Assembly: GCA_018365455.1 (NCBI GenBank)
Contig: JAGZJZ010000010.1
Location: 103,116 to 167,115 of the forward strand
Reading direction: 5' to 3'
Length of the DNA: 64,000 nucleotides
From: Clostridiales bacterium
GTDB lineage: Bacteria > Bacillota > Clostridia > Lachnospirales > Lachnospiraceae
This document shows positions 52,652-60,869 of the stretch, piece after piece (positions within the stretch are counted from its first letter, which is position 1; each line of letters starts with the position of its first letter). The position numbers and the translations under genes were made by a program. Below the pieces are notes generated by a model that was not told the origin of the DNA, did no database searches, and saw only the letters and a list, made by a program, of their open reading frames with translations.

Positions 52652-53632
52652 ATGGAGTGGCCCAAACAAATAGTATGTAGAGGAAATGCCCGAAGGCGAA
52701 AAATAAAGGGCAGGCATGTCTGGCCTTATATGTTTATTTTACCTTTTTTTATCATATATATTGCATTTAATTGTTATCCCTTGGTCTACACTTTTTTTAT
52801 CAGCCTGCAGAACTGGGATGGTTTCAGCAAACCTACAATGGCGGGATTAGCAAATTATAAAAACATATTTTTTGAGGATCCATATTTTATGAAATCTATT
52901 GGTAATACCCTTCTTTTTATGATTATTGATATACCCATTGTCATTATAGGAGGATTGCTTTTAGCATCTGTTTTTAATAATAGAAAATTAAAAGGGGCTA
53001 ATTTTTTCAGGACGGCAACCTTTTTGCCATATATTACCATACCCGTTGCAATTGGTGTATTGTTCAGTCTGTTGTTTGACTGGAATTCAGGAACTGTGAA
53101 TAAACTTTTGTCAGGAATTGGATTAATTAAGGAAAATATCAATTTTCTTGGAACCCCATCATTGTCCAGAATGACGGTCATATTGATGATTTGCTGGAAA
53201 TATATAGGTTACCATATGATATTTTTCAATGCAGGTATTTCCGGTATTTCTACTGAACTATATGAAGCGGCGGATGTGGATGGTGCAACCTCTTTTACAA
53301 AATTTACGAAAATTACCATTCCTCTTTTGAAGCCAATTATAGAATACCTGGTGATTATGAACATAATCTGGGGATTCCAGCTGTTTGACGAACCGAAAGT
53401 ACTCTTTAGCTCATGGACATCTTCTGTTGGATCAAACAGTTTGGTAGGAGGACCGTTAAAATCCTGCCTGACGGCAATCTGGTATATCTATGACACTACT
53501 TTTGGTTCCCAGATGAGATATGGTAAAGGCGCAGCCGCAGCGTATGGTACGTTTATGTTTATACTGCTGTTCTCCATCGGAGCATTTGCGGTTATGAAAT
53601 TTATGGGGAGAAAGGGGAAAAAGCATTCATGA
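52652..53632 (+). CDS. Sugar ABC transporter permease 1 (MalF/LacF type)
   Basis: A 326-residue inner-membrane permease with six or seven membrane segments, beginning around residues 25-47 (YMFILPFFIIYIAFNCYPL). The cytoplasmic loop that contacts the ATPase is visible as ELYEAADVDGATSFTKFTKITIPLLKP (EAAxxDGA...IPxLxP), near residues 203-229. GGAAGGAG precedes the ATG. It is followed by the second permease with an ATGA overlap. Confidence 0.94.
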   Translation: MEWPKQIVCRGNARRRKIKGRHVWPYMFILPFFIIYIAFNCYPLVYTFFISLQNWDGFSKPTMAGLANYKNIFFEDPYFMKSIGNTLLFMIIDIPIVIIGGLLLASVFNNRKLKGANFFRTATFLPYITIPVAIGVLFSLLFDWNSGTVNKLLSGIGLIKENINFLGTPSLSRMTVILMICWKYIGYHMIFFNAGISGISTELYEAADVDGATSFTKFTKITIPLLKPIIEYLVIMNIIWGFQLFDEPKVLFSSWTSSVGSNSLVGGPLKSCLTAIWYIYDTTFGSQMRYGKGAAAAYGTFMFILLFSIGAFAVMKFMGRKGKKHS

Positions 53633-54450
53633 AAAGGATAAAAAAGAAAAATAGATTTACATTTGTAATTATGATTTTAATTGCACTTATCTGCTTACTT
53701 CCATTTTATTTTATGATCATTATGAGTACACAGTATACAGAAGATATTTATAAAGGAATTACTTTTCTTCCGGGAAAGTATCTGCTGGAAAATTTAAAGA
53801 CAGTATTTAATGCACATTTTGAGGTGTACTATAAAAACAGTACCATAGTAGCTGTTTCGGCAACTCTATTGTCCCTGTTTGTCAGTACACTCTGCGGATT
53901 TTCTTTTGCCATGTATGAATTTAAAGGTTCCAGGTTCTTTTTTGCATTTGTTATGGTAACCATGATGATTCCTACACAATTAGGCTTGGTTGCATTTGTG
54001 GTGGAGATGAAAGCAATCGGTTGGATGAATACACTTCTACCATTGATAATTCCTCCGGCGGCTACCGGGTTTGGTGTTTATTGGATGAAGAATTTTATTG
54101 GTGGAAATTTTCCAAAGGAGCTGATGGAAAGTGCCAGAATTGACGGGGCAAGTGAACCGAAAATCCTTGCTTCCATTGCAGTACCGTGTATAAAGCCGGC
54201 GATTGCATCTCTGGGGTTAATGAATTTTGTAACAAATTGGAACTCTTTTTTAGTACCATTAATTGTCTTAAATAAGGCAAATACATATACAGTTCCCATT
54301 GGAATCATTAACTTAAATTCAGCATACAGAAATGACCTTGCAGCCAAAATTACAGCATTAAGTATTGGGACGATACCGTTGCTTATTCTGTTTCTGTTTA
54401 CAGCCAAAACTTTTATAAGCGGTATTACAATGGGAGCCGTAAAAGAATGA
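53629..54450 (+). CDS. Sugar ABC transporter permease 2 (MalG type)
   Basis: A 273-residue inner-membrane permease, partner of the previous one. The EAA-type loop is ELMESARIDGASEPKILASIAVPCIKPAI (residues ~164-192). Membrane segments are clear near 10-30, 68-92, 103-125, 133-150 and 240-262. It overlaps permease 1 by four bases and is followed 22 bases later by the GH43 gene, so uptake and hydrolysis of the sugar are cotranscribed. Confidence 0.94.
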   Translation: MKRIKKKNRFTFVIMILIALICLLPFYFMIIMSTQYTEDIYKGITFLPGKYLLENLKTVFNAHFEVYYKNSTIVAVSATLLSLFVSTLCGFSFAMYEFKGSRFFFAFVMVTMMIPTQLGLVAFVVEMKAIGWMNTLLPLIIPPAATGFGVYWMKNFIGGNFPKELMESARIDGASEPKILASIAVPCIKPAIASLGLMNFVTNWNSFLVPLIVLNKANTYTVPIGIINLNSAYRNDLAAKITALSIGTIPLLILFLFTAKTFISGITMGAVKE

Positions 54451-54472
54451 TGGCTTTATAAAAGGAGAGAAA

Positions 54473-56050
54473 ATGAAAAGAGAGACATTCCATAATCCAG
54501 TATTATCCGGTTTTTACCCAGATCCGTCTATTTGCCGGGTGGGGGAAGATTATTATCTTGTAACATCATCATTTGTTTATTATCCCGGACTGCCAATATT
54601 TCACAGCCGAGATTTAGTTCATTGGGAGCAGATCGGACATGGTATTCACAGACCGGATCAGCTGGATTACCAAAATTGTGAAACGTCATTGGGATTGTGG
54701 GCACCTACCATTCGATTCTATAAAGGAAAATTCTATATTATTAATACATTTGTTTCCGGCGGCAGAGAGGCATGCAGAGATAATTTTATTATAACTGCTG
54801 ATGCAGCCAAAGGGCCATGGAGTGATCCGGTATTTATCAAAGGTGCCGATGGAATTGATCCGAGTATTTACTTTGATGATGACGGAAGCATGTGGTACAC
54901 GGGAAATTATATAGCAGACGAGGCTTTATACGAAGGGCATCATGGGATTTATTTATGTCAGATGGATCCTGTGACCTTTCAGTTTAAAGGAGAGCGCACG
55001 ATCATTTGGGATGGTAAGCGTACGTTCGGTAAATGGATTGAGGCACCACACCTTTATAAAAAAGACGGTTATTATTATCTGATCGTTGCAGAGGGAGGAA
55101 CATTTGTAGATCACTGTGTCATGATGGCAAGATCAAGACAACTAAATAAGCACTTTGAACCCTGTCCCAGAAACCCGATTATCACGCACAGACACATGCC
55201 ATTAGACACCCCCATATCGGTTGTGGGACATGGTGACTTAATCGAGACCCAGAACCATGAATGGTGGATGGTTCTGCTAGGTATCCGCACTTATCAGGAA
55301 ACCCACTTTAATACGGGGAGAGAGACTTTTCTGGTACCAATGAAATGGGCGAAAGACGGGTGGCCGATGATTGACAATGAGACGGGGATGGTTAATGAAC
55401 AGGAAAGAATGCCAGATCTTCCTCATAGCAACATGCTGCCAATATTTGATTCGGACCAATTTGAGGAAGAATCCCTGGCCCTTTTCTGGAATCGTATTCA
55501 TGCTGATCGGGAACAATGCTATTCGCTGACTGAAAGAAAAGGCTGGCTGCGTATGTTCTTAAAAAAGGAGACGCTTGAAGAAATATGCTGCCCTTCGTTC
55601 GTGGGAAGAAGACAGCAGCACAAAAGTTTTCTTGCAAAAACGATAATGGAATTTAATCCGGAAAAAGAATTAGAAGAGGGAGGAATATCCCTTATACAAG
55701 ATGATCGGTATCACTATAGTTTGCTGGCTGGTTTGAGTAATGGAAAAAAAGTACTGCGTCTGTATCAGGTTGAACATGGGCAAAAGATACTTGTAAAAGA
55801 GGAAGAGATACAGGCAGAAAGGAGTATTTATCTTGCTGTTTTTTGCAACGGGGATATGTATCACTTTTACTATGGATATAGTGAGCAGTGCATGACTTTA
55901 TTTATGGATCAGATGAAAGCGAGTCTGTTAAGCTCAGATGTTAATGAAGGATTTACAGGAGCATACATAGGTCCATATGTTACCTCGAATGGAATTGACT
56001 CTGTCAACTATGCAGATTTTGATTGGTTTATTTATCAGGGCATTGAATAA
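54473..56050 (+). CDS. GH43 glycoside hydrolase (beta-xylosidase/arabinofuranosidase type)
   Basis: A 525-residue intracellular five-bladed beta-propeller glycosidase. The family acidic residues are visible: the base Asp17 in GFYPDPSICRVG, the Asp in GIDPSIYFDDDGS (~129) and the acid Glu in KWIEAPHLYKKDGYYYL (~189). A C-terminal beta-sandwich domain (about 320-525) is typical of the GH43 beta-xylosidase subgroup. There is no signal peptide, so it cleaves imported xylo- or arabino-oligosaccharides. AAAGGAGAG lies before the ATG, and the neighbours are the importer permeases and a polyol-type dehydrogenase. Confidence 0.93.
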   Translation: MKRETFHNPVLSGFYPDPSICRVGEDYYLVTSSFVYYPGLPIFHSRDLVHWEQIGHGIHRPDQLDYQNCETSLGLWAPTIRFYKGKFYIINTFVSGGREACRDNFIITADAAKGPWSDPVFIKGADGIDPSIYFDDDGSMWYTGNYIADEALYEGHHGIYLCQMDPVTFQFKGERTIIWDGKRTFGKWIEAPHLYKKDGYYYLIVAEGGTFVDHCVMMARSRQLNKHFEPCPRNPIITHRHMPLDTPISVVGHGDLIETQNHEWWMVLLGIRTYQETHFNTGRETFLVPMKWAKDGWPMIDNETGMVNEQERMPDLPHSNMLPIFDSDQFEEESLALFWNRIHADREQCYSLTERKGWLRMFLKKETLEEICCPSFVGRRQQHKSFLAKTIMEFNPEKELEEGGISLIQDDRYHYSLLAGLSNGKKVLRLYQVEHGQKILVKEEEIQAERSIYLAVFCNGDMYHFYYGYSEQCMTLFMDQMKASLLSSDVNEGFTGAYIGPYVTSNGIDSVNYADFDWFIYQGIE

Positions 56051-56064
56051 AAGAGGAGAGAAGT

Positions 56065-57111
56065 ATGGAAGGAAAAATGAAACAGGCAGTAATGACGGGA
56101 TTAAAAAAGGTTGAGCTGAGGGAAACAGCAATTCCTGTGCCAAAAGATAATGAGGTTTTGGTTAAAATTGAGTACGTTGGAATCTGCGGTTCTGATTTGC
56201 ACTACTATGAATCAGGGCACATCGGTGATTTTATAGTAGAACTGCCCTTTGTACTTGGACATGAGGCCAGCGGGGTAATTGTAGAAGCAGGGAAAAAAGT
56301 CACGAATTTAAAACCAGGGGACAGAGTAGCACTGGAACCGGGAAAAACCTGTGGAGAGTGTGAATTTTGCAGACAGGGTAAATACAATTTGTGTGAAGAC
56401 GTTGTCTTTTTTGCTACACCTCCTGTAGATGGAGTTTTTCAGGAATATGTAGTGCATGAGGCTGCCCTTTGCTTTAAGCTGCCGGAGAATATGACTACTG
56501 TTGAGGGGGCTCTGATTGAACCATTGGCAGTTGGATTTCATGCAGCAATCCAGGGAGAAGCAAAAATTGGACAAACGGCAGTTGTGACCGGAGCCGGTTG
56601 TATCGGTTTAGTGAGCCTTCTGGCACTTAAGGCAATGGGAGTATCAAAGGTAATAGTAGTAGATATTATGGAAAATCGTCTGAAAAAGGCTTTGGAATTG
56701 GGGGCAGATGCAGTAATTAACGGTAAGGAAGCCGACACGTCTGCCAAGATTTTGGAGTTGACCGGCAAAAGGGGATGTGATCTTTCGATTGAAACGGCCG
56801 GTTCTGAAGTAACTGCTGCACAGCTCATAAAAGCTTCCAAAAAAGGAGCTGTTGTGGTATTTGTGGGATATAGTCCCAGCGGAACGATGACTTTGCCCAT
56901 TGGAATGGCACTGGATAAAGAACTTACCTTTAAAACTATTTTCAGATATCGGAATATATATCCGCTTGCAATTGAGGCAGTATCCAGCGGCAAGGTTAAC
57001 ATTCGCAATATTGTAAGCAATTATTATGAACTGGATCATATTCAGGAAGCGTTGACTGATTGTATAGGGAATAAGGCAGAAATTGTGAAAGGGGTAGTTA
57101 AGGTAAGCTAA
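56065..57111 (+). CDS. Zinc-dependent polyol dehydrogenase (sorbitol/xylitol dehydrogenase type)
   Basis: A 348-residue MDR-family dehydrogenase. Catalytic zinc ligands appear in VGICGSDLHYYESGHIG and LGHEASG, the four structural-zinc cysteines in CGECEFCRQGKYNLC, and the NAD fold in VTGAGCIGLVSLLAL. The YESGHIG motif is typical of sorbitol/xylitol dehydrogenases. It would interconvert a polyol and ketose (for example xylitol and xylulose), matching a pentose released by GH43, though the exact substrate is inferred. GAGGAGAG precedes ATG 56065; ATG 56077 is a later option. Confidence 0.9.
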   Translation: MEGKMKQAVMTGLKKVELRETAIPVPKDNEVLVKIEYVGICGSDLHYYESGHIGDFIVELPFVLGHEASGVIVEAGKKVTNLKPGDRVALEPGKTCGECEFCRQGKYNLCEDVVFFATPPVDGVFQEYVVHEAALCFKLPENMTTVEGALIEPLAVGFHAAIQGEAKIGQTAVVTGAGCIGLVSLLALKAMGVSKVIVVDIMENRLKKALELGADAVINGKEADTSAKILELTGKRGCDLSIETAGSEVTAAQLIKASKKGAVVVFVGYSPSGTMTLPIGMALDKELTFKTIFRYRNIYPLAIEAVSSGKVNIRNIVSNYYELDHIQEALTDCIGNKAEIVKGVVKVS

Positions 57112-57145
57112 GACATCAAATGAATATTGTATAGAATCAAATATT

Positions 57146-57194
57146 GAGCAGGCAGCATTTAGAAATGAAAGGAAATGCTGCACCTGCTCTTTTT
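57146..57194 (+). terminator. Terminator of the sugar transporter operon
   Basis: GAGCAGG and CAGCATTT (57146-57160) pair with AAATGCTG and CCTGCTC (57173-57189) around a small CA bulge, followed by six T. It cleanly ends the SBP-permease-GH43-dehydrogenase transcript. Confidence 0.88.
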
Positions 57195-57218
57195 ATATGC
57201 TAAAATAATTTAAAATAT

Positions 57219-57250
57219 TTGAAGGTTTTTGCCGGGGCGTTACGTCTAAT
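57219..57250 (+). promoter_or_regulatory. Candidate ECF-type promoter of the sigma operon
   Basis: TTGAAGGTTTTT (57219-57230) and CGTCTAAT (57243-57250) resemble the GAAxxTTT and CGTCTA boxes of Firmicute ECF promoters. Its position just before an ECF sigma gene fits autoregulation. Confidence 0.5.
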
Positions 57251-57298
57251 GAGTGTAAGACATTAAAGATTGGCCAATCTAAGCGGGGAGGAAAGACG

Positions 57299-57832
57299 TT
57301 GGATGTTCTAATTAAAAAAGCACGCAGGAAGGATCCCGATGCATTTGTTGCGTTAATGGAACTGAATATGCAGAATATGTACAAGGTTGCAAAAGCGTAT
57401 CTGAACAATGATGAAGATGTTGCAGATGCCATACAGGATACCATATTAAGCTGTTTTGAAAAAATAGGAGATTTGAAACAGAACAAATATTTTAAAACCT
57501 GGATGATTCGTATTCTGATCAATAAATGTAAAGATATATTGCGAAAGAAAAAAGGTATGTTACTAACAGATGAGGTGCCGGAAATTCCGGTATGGGACCA
57601 GGAGTACAGCAATATGGAGTGGAATGAACTAATCAAAGATATGGATGAAAAGTACCGCATGGTCCTGTTGCTCTATTATCTGGAAGGATTTAATACCAGA
57701 GAGATAGCAACAATACTGGACATGAATGAGAAGACGGTACAAACGAGACTGGCAAGAGGAAGAAAATTATTTTCCACAGAGTATTTAAAACAAGGAGGAC
57801 AATTGCATGAACCGACAGGAACAAGAATTTAA
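57299..57832 (+). CDS. ECF-type RNA polymerase sigma factor
   Basis: A 177-residue sigma-70 family protein with only regions 2 and 4. Region 2 covers ~10-80 (ADAIQDTILSCFEKIGDLKQNKYFKTWMIRILINKCKD) and region 4 ~112-160 (DMDEKYRMVLLLYYLEGFNTREIATILDMNEKTVQTRLARGRK, a clear helix-turn-helix). TTG 57299 is the start, with GGGGAGG seven bases upstream and no better ATG. Its last 26 bases overlap the next gene, a DUF4179 membrane protein, the usual sigma/anti-sigma arrangement. Confidence 0.94.
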   Translation: MDVLIKKARRKDPDAFVALMELNMQNMYKVAKAYLNNDEDVADAIQDTILSCFEKIGDLKQNKYFKTWMIRILINKCKDILRKKKGMLLTDEVPEIPVWDQEYSNMEWNELIKDMDEKYRMVLLLYYLEGFNTREIATILDMNEKTVQTRLARGRKLFSTEYLKQGGQLHEPTGTRI

Positions 57833-59300
57833 GGATAAATTAAACGAAGAGATTCAGATACCTAAAGCAGTAAAAAATAAGGCAGATGAGGCGTTTCAGA
57901 CCATAAAGAGCAGCAAAAGCAAGGCAAGAGATACCAGAAGTATCCGGAAAAAAATCCTGGTAGCAGCAGGCAGTGTGGCTGCGGTATTTGCAGCATTCTT
58001 TGTATTTGGCATGGCGAATCCCGTTATGGCAAGCCAGTTACCCATCATTGGACATATATTTGAACAGATACAGGATAATTACAGTTATCCCGGAGATTTC
58101 AGCTCAGTGGCAGAGAAATTAGGCGGGAATTCCAATGAAAATCCCGATGGTAAGACTGCATTGGCAGATGATAAAGAAGCAGCAACCGATCAGGCAACCG
58201 ACCAGGCATCTGATCAGGCAACCGATCAAACATCTGATTTGGCAACTAATCAGGCATCCAATCGGGCAGCCGATTCCAGTCAGAAAGAAAAAGACCTTAC
58301 CACACCGGCACGGTATTCCCAGACTGCAGATGGAGTCACCATGACTTTATCAGAATTATACTGCAATGACCAGGCACTTTATATGACGCTTGAATTAACC
58401 AGCGAGAAAGCATTTCCGGTATCTGATATTTTTGCACGCAGCGAGAATAACCAGCCGATCATAAGCTTTATGACCAGTGAGAAATACAGTTTCAACGAAG
58501 AGGCGCAGGAACAGCTTTATTATCTGGAAGGAAAATTTGTGGATGATTATACATATGCAGGTATCATCCGCATTGACTACAAACTGGCCGCTAAGGTGGT
58601 ATCGGATGAATCGCTTCAGGAATATAATGATGCTTATGAGGCAGCGGAAGCAGCAGGCAAAGATCCGATGAAAGAGGACATTCAACTGGATGTTCAGAAC
58701 CTGGAAATTCCGGATAATTTCAAATTAAATTTGGACATTAAGAAGATTATCACAGACAAGGCAAATCCGGATGTATGGGATTCCGGCTATACGGGAGATG
58801 AACTGGCTGCCATGTCAGATGAAGAGTGGAAAAGTGTCATGAATAAGCAGCCTGCTGAATGGAACCAATTCCCCAACGAGCATGAAAACATCTGGTGGAA
58901 CGGCTCCTGGAATTTTGATCTGGACATCAATGTTGACAGAAGCAGAACAAAAGTAATTGAGATTAATAATGAAAATGAAAATGGGTTAGGAATTGCATCT
59001 GTTGAAATTACTCCATTTGAATTAAAGGTAAATCAGTTAAATGAAGGTACTACAAAAGCTGCAGACACATTCCCGGTAGTACTGGATGCCAGTGGAAAAA
59101 TGCTGCCCTATGGAAACAGCAGCAATGTTACGGACTATGCAGTTTACGGAGCAGATATTTCAAAATTAGATATCTATTTATGTGATTACATAGAGTACAT
59201 GGATGAGATTAAAGGCCATAAGACAGAAGATAATTTCAAACAGATTTTAGATGAAAGAGCCATTTATCACACAACCGTAGAAACAGGGATTACCCAATAA
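57807..59300 (+). CDS. DUF4179 membrane protein, probable anti-sigma factor
   Basis: A 497-residue bitopic protein. A cytoplasmic part of about 48 residues (MNRQEQEFKDKLNEEIQIP...) would hold the sigma factor; one membrane helix follows (KILVAAGSVAAVFAAFFVFGMA, ~48-69), and the rest is outside with MANPVMASQLPIIGHIFE, typical of DUF4179. Between about residues 125 and 158 is a four-residue-periodic linker (ATDQ/ASDQ). The external domain would sense an envelope signal that is not known. It overlaps the sigma gene by 26 bases, with GGAGG upstream of its ATG. Confidence 0.88.
   Translation: MNRQEQEFKDKLNEEIQIPKAVKNKADEAFQTIKSSKSKARDTRSIRKKILVAAGSVAAVFAAFFVFGMANPVMASQLPIIGHIFEQIQDNYSYPGDFSSVAEKLGGNSNENPDGKTALADDKEAATDQATDQASDQATDQTSDLATNQASNRAADSSQKEKDLTTPARYSQTADGVTMTLSELYCNDQALYMTLELTSEKAFPVSDIFARSENNQPIISFMTSEKYSFNEEAQEQLYYLEGKFVDDYTYAGIIRIDYKLAAKVVSDESLQEYNDAYEAAEAAGKDPMKEDIQLDVQNLEIPDNFKLNLDIKKIITDKANPDVWDSGYTGDELAAMSDEEWKSVMNKQPAEWNQFPNEHENIWWNGSWNFDLDINVDRSRTKVIEINNENENGLGIASVEITPFELKVNQLNEGTTKAADTFPVVLDASGKMLPYGNSSNVTDYAVYGADISKLDIYLCDYIEYMDEIKGHKTEDNFKQILDERAIYHTTVETGITQ
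58182..58275 (+). repeat. 12-bp coding tandem repeat in the anti-sigma linker
   Basis: About eight copies of a 12-base unit near GCAACCGATCAG encode (A-[TS]-[DN]-[QLR]) repeats just outside the membrane helix. Whole-unit gain or loss would keep the frame, so linker length may vary between strains. Confidence 0.8.
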
Positions 59301-59365
59301 TCCACAATTAGTCAGCTCATTTTGCATCAGGATTGTAAATAACTCCGTAAACGAAAAAACGTGTA

Positions 59366-59394
59366 TTGACACAAAATCATTTTACAGCTAAGAT
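59366..59394 (+). promoter_or_regulatory. Promoter of the GMP synthase gene
   Basis: TTGACA (59366-59371) and TAAGAT (59389-59394) with a 17-base spacer, 30 bases before the ATG, with GGAGGAGGA as ribosome site. The 5' leader is too short for a purine riboswitch. Confidence 0.75.
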
Positions 59395-59424
59395 ATTTCT
59401 ATACCATACGGAGGAGGAACAATA

Positions 59425-60732
59425 ATGAAGCAAGACATGATTGTAATTTTAGATTTAGGCAGTACGGAAAATACGGTGTTAGCCAGGGCGATTCGCGACC
59501 TTGGGGTATATAGTGAGATTTACCCGCATGATATCACACAGGCGGAACTAAAGGCATTGCCAAATGTAAAGGGAATTATTATAAACGGCGGGCCAAACCA
59601 TATCGTAGATGGTGTTCGTATTGATGTATTGCCGGAAATCTATGCAGCCGGATATCCTGTCATGGCTGCAGGACATGAGCTGGCGAAATGTGACGTGGCA
59701 TTGAATGAGTGGCCCGAGGATGAAGAAGCATTAAAAGAAGGACTGAAACCATTCGTATTTGATACCTGTCACGCAGAAGCAAACTGGAATATGAAGAATT
59801 TCGTTGAAGATCAAATCGAACTTGTGAAACGTCAGGTTGGAGATAAGAAAGTATTGCTTGCATTGTCTGGCGGAGTAGACAGCTCTGTAGTTGCAGCTTT
59901 ATTGTTAAAAGCAATTGGAGATCAGCTGGTCTGCGTTCATGTTAACCATGGCCTTATGCGTAAGGGAGAATCGGAAAGCGTAGTAGAAGTATTCAAAAAT
60001 CAGCTGAATGCAAATCTGGTCTATGTTGATGCCAGTGAACGTTTCCTGAATAAACTGGAAAACGTAAGTGATCCCGAGCAGAAAAGAAAGCTTATCGGTT
60101 CAGAGTTTATCCGTGTATTTGAAGAGGAAGCACGTAAACTGGAAGGAATAGATTTCTTAGGACAGGGTACAATTTACCCGGATATTGTAGAAAGCGGTAC
60201 GAAGACAGCGAAGATGGTAAAATCCCATCACAATGTAGGCGGACTTCCGGAAGATATGAAGTTTGGCTTAGTAGAACCGTTAAAACAGTTATTTAAAGAC
60301 GAAGTAAGAGCCTGCGGATTAGAACTGGGACTGCCGGACGGCATGGTATTCCGCCAGCCTTTCCCGGGACCGGGATTAGGTGTAAGATGTCTTGGCGCAA
60401 TTACCAGAGAGCGTCTGGAAGCAGTAAGGGAATCCGATGCAATCCTCCGGGAAGAATTCGAAACAGCAGGTCTGGACAAGACTGTATGGCAGTATTTTAC
60501 AGTTGTTCCTGATTTCAAATCAGTGGGTGTAAGAGACAATGCAAGATGCTTTGAATATCCGGTCATCATTCGTGCAGTCAATACCATTGATGCAATGAGT
60601 GCTACCATTGAACAGGTAGACTGGCAGGTATTGCTGAAGATCACGGACAGAATATTAAAAGAAGTGAAGAATGTAAATCGTGTTTGCTATGATATGAGTC
60701 CGAAGCCTACGGCTACGATTGAGTGGGAATAA
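59425..60732 (+). CDS. guaA: GMP synthase with degenerate, shortened glutaminase domain
   Basis: A 435-residue GuaA, against about 510-525 in normal enzymes. The ATP pyrophosphatase part is intact (LLALSGGVDSSVVAALL from ~145; GQGTIYPDIVES; FRQPFPGPGLGVRC) and so is the dimerisation domain ending SPKPTATIEWE. The N-terminal amidotransferase part is only about 120 residues: it starts normally (IVILDLGSTENTVLARAIRDL, IIINGGPNHI), but the nucleophile elbow GICYG is replaced by MAAGHE, and the segment with the catalytic His and Glu is missing. The enzyme should convert XMP to GMP with free ammonia, or borrow a separate glutaminase. The ribosome site is very strong. Confidence 0.92.
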   Translation: MKQDMIVILDLGSTENTVLARAIRDLGVYSEIYPHDITQAELKALPNVKGIIINGGPNHIVDGVRIDVLPEIYAAGYPVMAAGHELAKCDVALNEWPEDEEALKEGLKPFVFDTCHAEANWNMKNFVEDQIELVKRQVGDKKVLLALSGGVDSSVVAALLLKAIGDQLVCVHVNHGLMRKGESESVVEVFKNQLNANLVYVDASERFLNKLENVSDPEQKRKLIGSEFIRVFEEEARKLEGIDFLGQGTIYPDIVESGTKTAKMVKSHHNVGGLPEDMKFGLVEPLKQLFKDEVRACGLELGLPDGMVFRQPFPGPGLGVRCLGAITRERLEAVRESDAILREEFETAGLDKTVWQYFTVVPDFKSVGVRDNARCFEYPVIIRAVNTIDAMSATIEQVDWQVLLKITDRILKEVKNVNRVCYDMSPKPTATIEWE

Positions 60733-60829
60733 AAGCTATCCCGAGAACTGCTAAAACACGCGGTGTACCACTGAAAAAAGAAGGAATCTTTTTCGTCTAT
60801 TCCTCGGGAAGGTCTTGTCAGACATGAAA

Positions 60830-60866
60830 TATAAGGCGGGAGCCCAGCCAGGGTTCCCGCCTTATA
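60830..60866. terminator. Bidirectional terminator between guaA and the GH-A gene
   Basis: TATAAGGCGGGAGCCC (60830-60845) pairs with GGGTTCCCGCCTTATA (60851-60866) with one G-U pair and a five-base loop. The minus-strand gene ends three bases beyond, so the stem can serve both convergent transcripts. Confidence 0.8.
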
Positions 60867-60869
60867 TAA

